From assembly GCF_001522545.3 (NCBI RefSeq), contig NC_031779.1, positions 5,112,460-5,176,459 of the forward strand: DNA of 64,000 nt, given 5' to 3'. Shown piece by piece: positions 62,501 to 64,000 of the stretch. This DNA is from Parus major. Lineage: Eukaryota > Chordata > Aves > Passeriformes > Paridae. The notes under the pieces are model-generated. The model was not told where the DNA came from. It worked only from the letters and a program-made list of their open reading frames with translations, and made no database searches. Positions within the stretch are counted from its first letter, which is position 1. Every line of letters begins with the position of its first letter. The translations under genes were made by a program, and so were the position numbers.

Positions 62501-62993
62501 TAACTGTTCGAGCCTGGGATTCATTGTTGACACTACAGACTGAATTATTATTGCTAAAATAAGGACTAGTCTGTTGTGCTGCACTCCCTCCTGCTTTCAA
62601 TAAATTACTTTTGGAAGGACTTGTTTCTAGATTTAAGAGTTTTTTTGAAAAATGTGAGCTGGAATTATTGCTCAGATTTGCAGCTGGGGGATTCTTACTC
62701 CTAAAAGAATTCAGTGTAGCATCAACGGCACCAATGTCACCATGGTTTCTCTGACATGTTTCATCAATGTGCTTATTTATTCCATATCTTGGCACCAATT
62801 GCCCACACATGGGACAGCTAATTTTGGCAGGGGGGACATTGTTAAAAAAGGAAGTAATAGAGGATGATGCTGAAGGTGCAGATGGTGTTCCTGTAACTTC
62901 CACTTTTTTTGTTGTTTCTTTTCTCTTCTTATTTTTACTGAATGACAAACTTATTTGGGATCTTTTGATTCCTGAAGACCTAGTTTCTGCCAT
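47452..62993 (-). CDS. FAN1: FAN1, FANCD2/FANCI-associated nuclease 1 (whole coding span, 13 exons)
   Basis: FAN1 is a nuclear 5'-flap endonuclease and 5'-3' exonuclease recruited by ubiquitinated FANCD2-FANCI for interstrand crosslink repair; with MLH1 it also restrains trinucleotide repeat expansion. Coding segments in transcript order: 62993-61679, 59717-59577, 58206-58011, 57713-57489, 57021-56890, 55790-55682, 55008-54889, 54463-54299, 53364-53196, 50571-50468, 49125-48931, 48543-48415 and 47589-47452. All junctions are GT/AG and join into 3138 nt, 1045 residues (human 1017). In order: basic nuclear-localisation-like stretch (20-30), UBZ4 zinc finger (Cys60, Cys63, His75, Cys80), SPYF MLH1-binding motif (143-146), KEN box (228-230), SAP-like region (~486-551), TPR-rich region (~550-760) and VRR_NUC domain (~860-1025) with Glu862, Asp988, Glu1003 and Lys1005 as the metal-site set. 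The gene looks intact and functional. Confidence 0.97.
47590..48414 (-). other. FAN1: FAN1 intron 12
   Basis: 0.8 kb, AT-rich, no recognised element. Confidence 0.65.
48415..48543 (-). CDS. FAN1: FAN1 coding exon 12 (catalytic Asp)
   Basis: Encodes residues 958-1000: [20 protein letters not shown] then [20 protein letters not shown] and [12 protein letters not shown] holds Asp988, equivalent to human Asp960. Third positions are very GC-rich. Acceptor TTGCAG, donor GTGTGT. Confidence 0.97.
48931..49125 (-). CDS. FAN1: FAN1 coding exon 11
   Basis: Encodes residues 893-957: [40 protein letters not shown] and [13 protein letters not shown]. Acceptor ATCCAG, donor GTAAGT. Confidence 0.97.
49126..50467 (-). 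other. FAN1: FAN1 intron 10
   Basis: 1.3 kb intron with no recognised repeat. Frames up to 132 codons on the minus strand at 49968-50366 have no domain and no splice continuity with FAN1. Confidence 0.65.
50468..50571 (-). CDS. FAN1: FAN1 coding exon 10 (VRR_NUC start)
   Basis: Encodes Gly858 (completed) to Gln892: [20 protein letters not shown] then [14 protein letters not shown]. Glu862 in HGEGSTF is the first metal-site acid. Acceptor TTTAG, donor GTAATT. Confidence 0.97.
50865..51085. repeat. TA/TATG-rich simple sequence
   Basis: Long irregular run of TATA, ATATAAT and CATATG-like units with very few G or C, flanking the CR1 locus on one side. Confidence 0.7.
51098..51881 (+). mobile_element. 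CR1 LINE with ORF2 reverse-transcriptase fragment, internally deleted
   Basis: The first ~590 bases correspond to the CR1 ORF2 region. The frame near 51480-51670 still reads [40 protein letters not shown] and [10 protein letters not shown], a degraded version of the reverse-transcriptase block ([23 protein letters not shown]...QHGF). At ~51700 it jumps to the 3'-terminal part (ctctgcactggaacaggctg, agcagaggggttggaccaga, cccttccaacctgaaccatt), so most of ORF2 is deleted. The frames are broken and it cannot move by itself. Confidence 0.88.
51885..52265. repeat. TATATA tracts flanking the second CR1
   Basis: Two AT-alternating tracts, ~51885-51950 and ~52140-52265 (gtatatatattcatatatgt and similar), bracket the second CR1 copy. 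Confidence 0.65.
51953..52133 (+). mobile_element. CR1 LINE 3' end, second copy
   Basis: Sense-oriented CR1 end: actggcacaggctgcccaga, gaggctgtggacctccttgg, gggttggacaagttgacccc and tcaacctcagccactctgtg. Same direction as the preceding CR1 and separated from it by a TATATA tract. Both are preceded by similar words (acaaacacaggg and gcaaacacaagg). Confidence 0.88.
53196..53364 (-). CDS. FAN1: FAN1 coding exon 9
   Basis: Encodes residues 802-857 and one base of Gly858: [20 protein letters not shown], an acidic insert [16 protein letters not shown], then [20 protein letters not shown]. The insert appears several residues longer than in mammals as I recall them. Acceptor CTCAG, donor GTAACA. Confidence 0.97.
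53365..54298 (-). other. FAN1: FAN1 intron 8
   Basis: 0.9 kb, AT-rich, no recognised repeat or RNA gene. Confidence 0.65.
54299..54463 (-). CDS. FAN1: FAN1 coding exon 8
   Basis: Encodes residues 747-801: [40 protein letters not shown] and [11 protein letters not shown]. Codon third positions are strongly GC-rich compared with exons 1, 3 and 9. Acceptor GCCAG, donor GTAAGG. Confidence 0.97.
54889..55008 (-). CDS. FAN1: FAN1 coding exon 7
   Basis: Encodes residues 707-746: [20 protein letters not shown] then [20 protein letters not shown]. The [18 protein letters not shown] block is one of the most conserved in FAN1 and holds the arginine equivalent to human Arg706 (substrate 5'-phosphate pocket). 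Acceptor CTACAG, donor GTATCT. Confidence 0.97.
55682..55790 (-). CDS. FAN1: FAN1 coding exon 6
   Basis: Encodes Ser670 (completed) to Lys706: [20 protein letters not shown] then [26 protein letters not shown] is a conserved FAN1 block. Acceptor TTTCAG, donor GTAAAG. Intron 6 (55009-55681) shows nothing recognised. Confidence 0.96.
55791..56889 (-). other. FAN1: FAN1 intron 5
   Basis: 1.1 kb, AT-rich, no recognised element. The 109-codon frame at 56557-56886 abuts exon 5 and is a chance frame. Confidence 0.65.
56890..57021 (-). CDS. FAN1: FAN1 coding exon 5
   Basis: Encodes Arg626 (completed) to Leu669 and two bases of Ser670: [20 protein letters not shown] then [20 protein letters not shown], a helical TPR-type repeat. 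Acceptor CCACAG, donor GTAGTG. This exon is too short to stand out as an open frame and was found by reading across the splice sites. Confidence 0.95.
57489..57713 (-). CDS. FAN1: FAN1 coding exon 4
   Basis: Encodes Arg551 (completed) to Ile625 and two bases of Arg626: [40 protein letters not shown] and [19 protein letters not shown]. Acceptor TTCCAG, donor GTAGGG. Confidence 0.97.
58011..58206 (-). CDS. FAN1: FAN1 coding exon 3 (SAP-like region)
   Basis: Encodes residues 486-550 and two bases of Arg551: [20 protein letters not shown], then [20 protein letters not shown] and KQRSIFS. The [15 protein letters not shown]...[13 protein letters not shown] pattern is the SAP-type DNA-binding helix pair. 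Acceptor TTACAG, donor GTAAAT. Confidence 0.97.
58310..58855 (-). mobile_element. LTR-like element (avian endogenous retrovirus type) in FAN1 intron 2
   Basis: Read on the minus strand, a GGAGATATCCCCTCACCACC region and AGCGCTGCAATAAACAAATA are followed ~65 bases later by TTTCGGGCATCA. That is the poly(A)-signal, R/U5 and CA end of a long terminal repeat as I know them from bird ERVL-like elements. The plus-strand start would be TG at 58310-58311. The other end is unclear because it merges into AT-rich sequence, and I found no clear target-site duplication. No retroviral coding sequence is present. It points in the FAN1-sense direction. Confidence 0.55.
58475..58506. repeat. Inverted repeat (hairpin)
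   Basis: gttacaaca at 58475-58483 and its exact reverse complement tgttgtaac at 58498-58506, with a 14-base loop that itself holds gttg/caac. It lies inside the LTR-like element. Confidence 0.8.
58860..59170. repeat. Degenerate ~30-bp tandem repeat
   Basis: The motif ggttatataggta and close variants recur at about 58906, 58935, 58965, 58994, 59007, 59039, 59077 and 59151. The first spacings are 29, 30 and 29 bases and later ones are irregular. Units read roughly aaagttatgattcaggttat then ataggtat. It is very AT-rich and lies in FAN1 intron 2, next to an LTR-like element. Confidence 0.85.
59539..59590. repeat. 18-bp direct repeat spanning the FAN1 exon 2 donor
   Basis: ttacctgtttgtagaaat occurs at 59539-59556 and again at 59573-59590, 34 bases apart. 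Each copy contains a complete donor on the minus strand (ACAAACAG then GTAA). A shorter ACAG/GTAT match lies between them. Confidence 0.95.
59577..59717 (-). CDS. FAN1: FAN1 coding exon 2
   Basis: Encodes residues 439-485 and one base of Glu486: [20 protein letters not shown], then [20 protein letters not shown] and ARFLQT. Acceptor TTTGCAG, donor GTAAGG. The last coding bases and the donor lie in a direct repeat whose second copy is 34 bases into the intron (see findings). Confidence 0.97.
59718..61678 (-). other. FAN1: FAN1 intron 1 (between coding exons 1 and 2)
   Basis: About 2 kb, AT-rich, with a C-rich run near 61425-61440. No repeat family, exon or RNA gene recognised. Confidence 0.65.
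61679..62993 (-). CDS. FAN1: FAN1 coding exon 1 (UBZ and regulatory motifs)
   Basis: Encodes residues 1-438 and one base of Val439. The start [20 protein letters not shown] aligns with the N terminus of the family, and SLSFSKNKK is a shared landmark. UBZ4 reads [20 protein letters not shown] then [14 protein letters not shown] (168-176, next to the MLH1-interaction region) and SSQKEN are kept within an otherwise fast-evolving disordered stretch. [10 protein letters not shown] (211-220) is coded by a GAT-type trinucleotide run. The end [20 protein letters not shown] through FYKLS begins the folded nuclease part. Donor GTATCT. Confidence 0.97.
62336..62363 (-). repeat. FAN1: Coding GAT/GGT trinucleotide run (poly-Asp)
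   Basis: On the plus strand it is catcaccatcatcatcatca, i.e. GAT/GGT codons on the FAN1 strand encoding Asp and Gly at residues ~211-220. Slippage here would change the length of an acidic linker without a frameshift. Confidence 0.85.
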
Positions 62994-63096
62994 TACAAAA
63001 CTTCACAGTGATTACATGGCACAGACAACTCCATTTAGACCATATTTCTTTATTCCGTAGTACTTAAAAGACTTCCCTTGGCTTTTCCTTTTCCAT
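62994..63096 (-). other. FAN1: FAN1 5' UTR segment upstream of the ATG (candidate exon start)
   Basis: On the minus strand a T-rich tract and GAATTACAG at ~63105-63097 could be the acceptor of the exon that carries the start codon. That leaves ~100 bases of 5' UTR here and implies a separate non-coding first exon in the CpG-rich region further up. This is based on splice-site shape only. Confidence 0.35.
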
Positions 63097-63378
63097 CTGT
63101 AATTCTCTGGCATGCCTTGAAAAAAAAAATACATTGAATGAGTGGTCTTCTAAAGTACCAGATGTAACCAAGATGAACAGAAGCACAGAAATCAAGCAAT
63201 CCTTAACTTACAATGCTACTGTCCTTTAGCCTGCCTTACCAGGCAGGGAAGCACACCACAGGTAATCTGAGCACTGCAGTTGCCTTTAAATGACTTAATA
63301 AATGGAAATTTAATCTCAAGTTTGCATTTACATCAGCAAGTGAACCTGGAATTCAAATAGACAGGTCCTCTAATTTTC

Positions 63379-63636
63379 ACAGAACAGTCAGGGTTGGAAG
63401 GCACCTCTGGAGATCATCCAGTCCAACCCCCGTGCCCAGGCAGGGTCACCTGGAGCAGGTAACACAGGAACACACCCAGGTGGGTTTGGAATGTCTCCAC
63501 AGAGGGACTCCATGACCATCCCGGGCAGCTCTCCCAGCGCTCTGCCACCCTCAGAGTGAAGTTCTTCCTCATGATGAGGTGAAACTTCTCGTGTTTTAGT
63601 TTATGGCCACCGCTCTTCGCCCTGTCGCTGGGAACA
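63379..63636 (-). mobile_element. CR1 LINE 3' end upstream of the FAN1 start
   Basis: It reads agggttggaaggcacctctg, gagatcatccagtccaaccc, tgtctccacagagggactcc, cagctctcccagcgctctgc and cctcagagtgaagttcttcc, the antisense of a CR1 3' region ~260 bases long. It lies between the CpG-rich end of the window and the FAN1 start codon. Confidence 0.93.
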
Positions 63637-63639
63637 TCT

Positions 63640-64000
63640 ATCTTGTTTGCTGCTGATACACCATTTTCGGCGCCCAGCACCCATTTCCAGAGCACCCACC
63701 GGGCTGCCCTGCAGCCCTCACCCTCACGGCTGCCGTGCGAGCCCGAGCCCGCGTCGCGCCCGGGCCTAGCTCTGCCAGGGCCGGGGGTCAGGAGCTGCCG
63801 ACGGTTCCAGACCGCTGTGCAGTTGCTCTGGATGGCGGGACCCAGGGTCCCGAGGGATTCCCGGTGCTGCCATTCTGACGGGCCCGCCCCTCACCGGCCC
63901 GCCCCGCCGCTGCCACCGCCCTTCCCCGCGCTGGGACACCCTCGGCCGCCAATACCCCTGACGAAAGGGGTCCAGCCGGAGCCCCCACAGCCCGCCCGGC
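63640..64000 (-). promoter_or_regulatory. FAN1: CpG-rich probable FAN1 promoter region
   Basis: Composition becomes strongly GC- and CpG-rich from ~63640 to the window edge. It contains a GC box (ggcccgcccc, 63881-63890), a possible first-exon donor on the minus strand (CCG then GTGAGG, boundary ~63895/63894) and a CCAAT on the plus strand at 63949-63953. It sits where the FAN1 promoter is expected. The island continues past the window, so a divergent neighbour could share it. Confidence 0.6.

Overview
The window is vertebrate nuclear DNA, almost certainly from a bird and plausibly a songbird. It has spliced genes with GT/AG introns, CpG-rich promoters, and several truncated CR1 LINEs whose 3' ends carry the avian 'cacagaatcacagaat' type terminus. 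I saw no tRNA, rRNA, CRISPR array, operon or phage feature. One assembly gap (396 N) lies at 10248-10643.

Three genes are present, in the order and relative orientation of the block on human chromosome 15q13.3 (reverse complemented): TRPM1 (+), MTMR10 (+) and FAN1 (-). Positions 38-1301 are the last coding exon of TRPM1, a cation channel of melanocytes and retinal ON-bipolar cells, followed by a short 3' UTR. Positions 1480-10247 are intergenic, with a CTGCC-rich simple repeat, one probable old CR1 fragment, and two CR1 3' ends just before the gap. Positions 10664-42699 hold all 16 coding exons of MTMR10 (768 codons), a catalytically dead myotubularin. Its second intron is 12 kb, and its fifth intron carries a CR1 fragment and a GC-rich, repeat-like insertion. 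Positions 42700-47451 are the interval between two convergent genes and contain the MTMR10 3' UTR.

Positions 47452-62993 hold 13 coding exons of FAN1 (1045 codons) on the minus strand. FAN1 is the structure-specific nuclease of interstrand crosslink repair, and its UBZ, SAP and VRR_NUC parts and catalytic residues are intact. Its introns contain an internally deleted CR1 with a recognisable reverse-transcriptase segment, a second CR1 3' end, an LTR-like element in the FAN1-sense direction, and a degenerate ~30-bp tandem repeat. Positions 63640-64000 are CpG-rich and probably hold the FAN1 promoter and first non-coding exon.

The three genes share no pathway; they are neighbours by old synteny. 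I found no convincing new biological system. The observations most worth a second look are a duplicated splice donor in FAN1 exon 2, the LTR plus tandem-repeat complex in FAN1 intron 2, the nested CR1 locus in FAN1 intron 9, sharp exon-to-exon GC shifts in MTMR10 and FAN1, and a GC-rich island inside MTMR10 intron 5.
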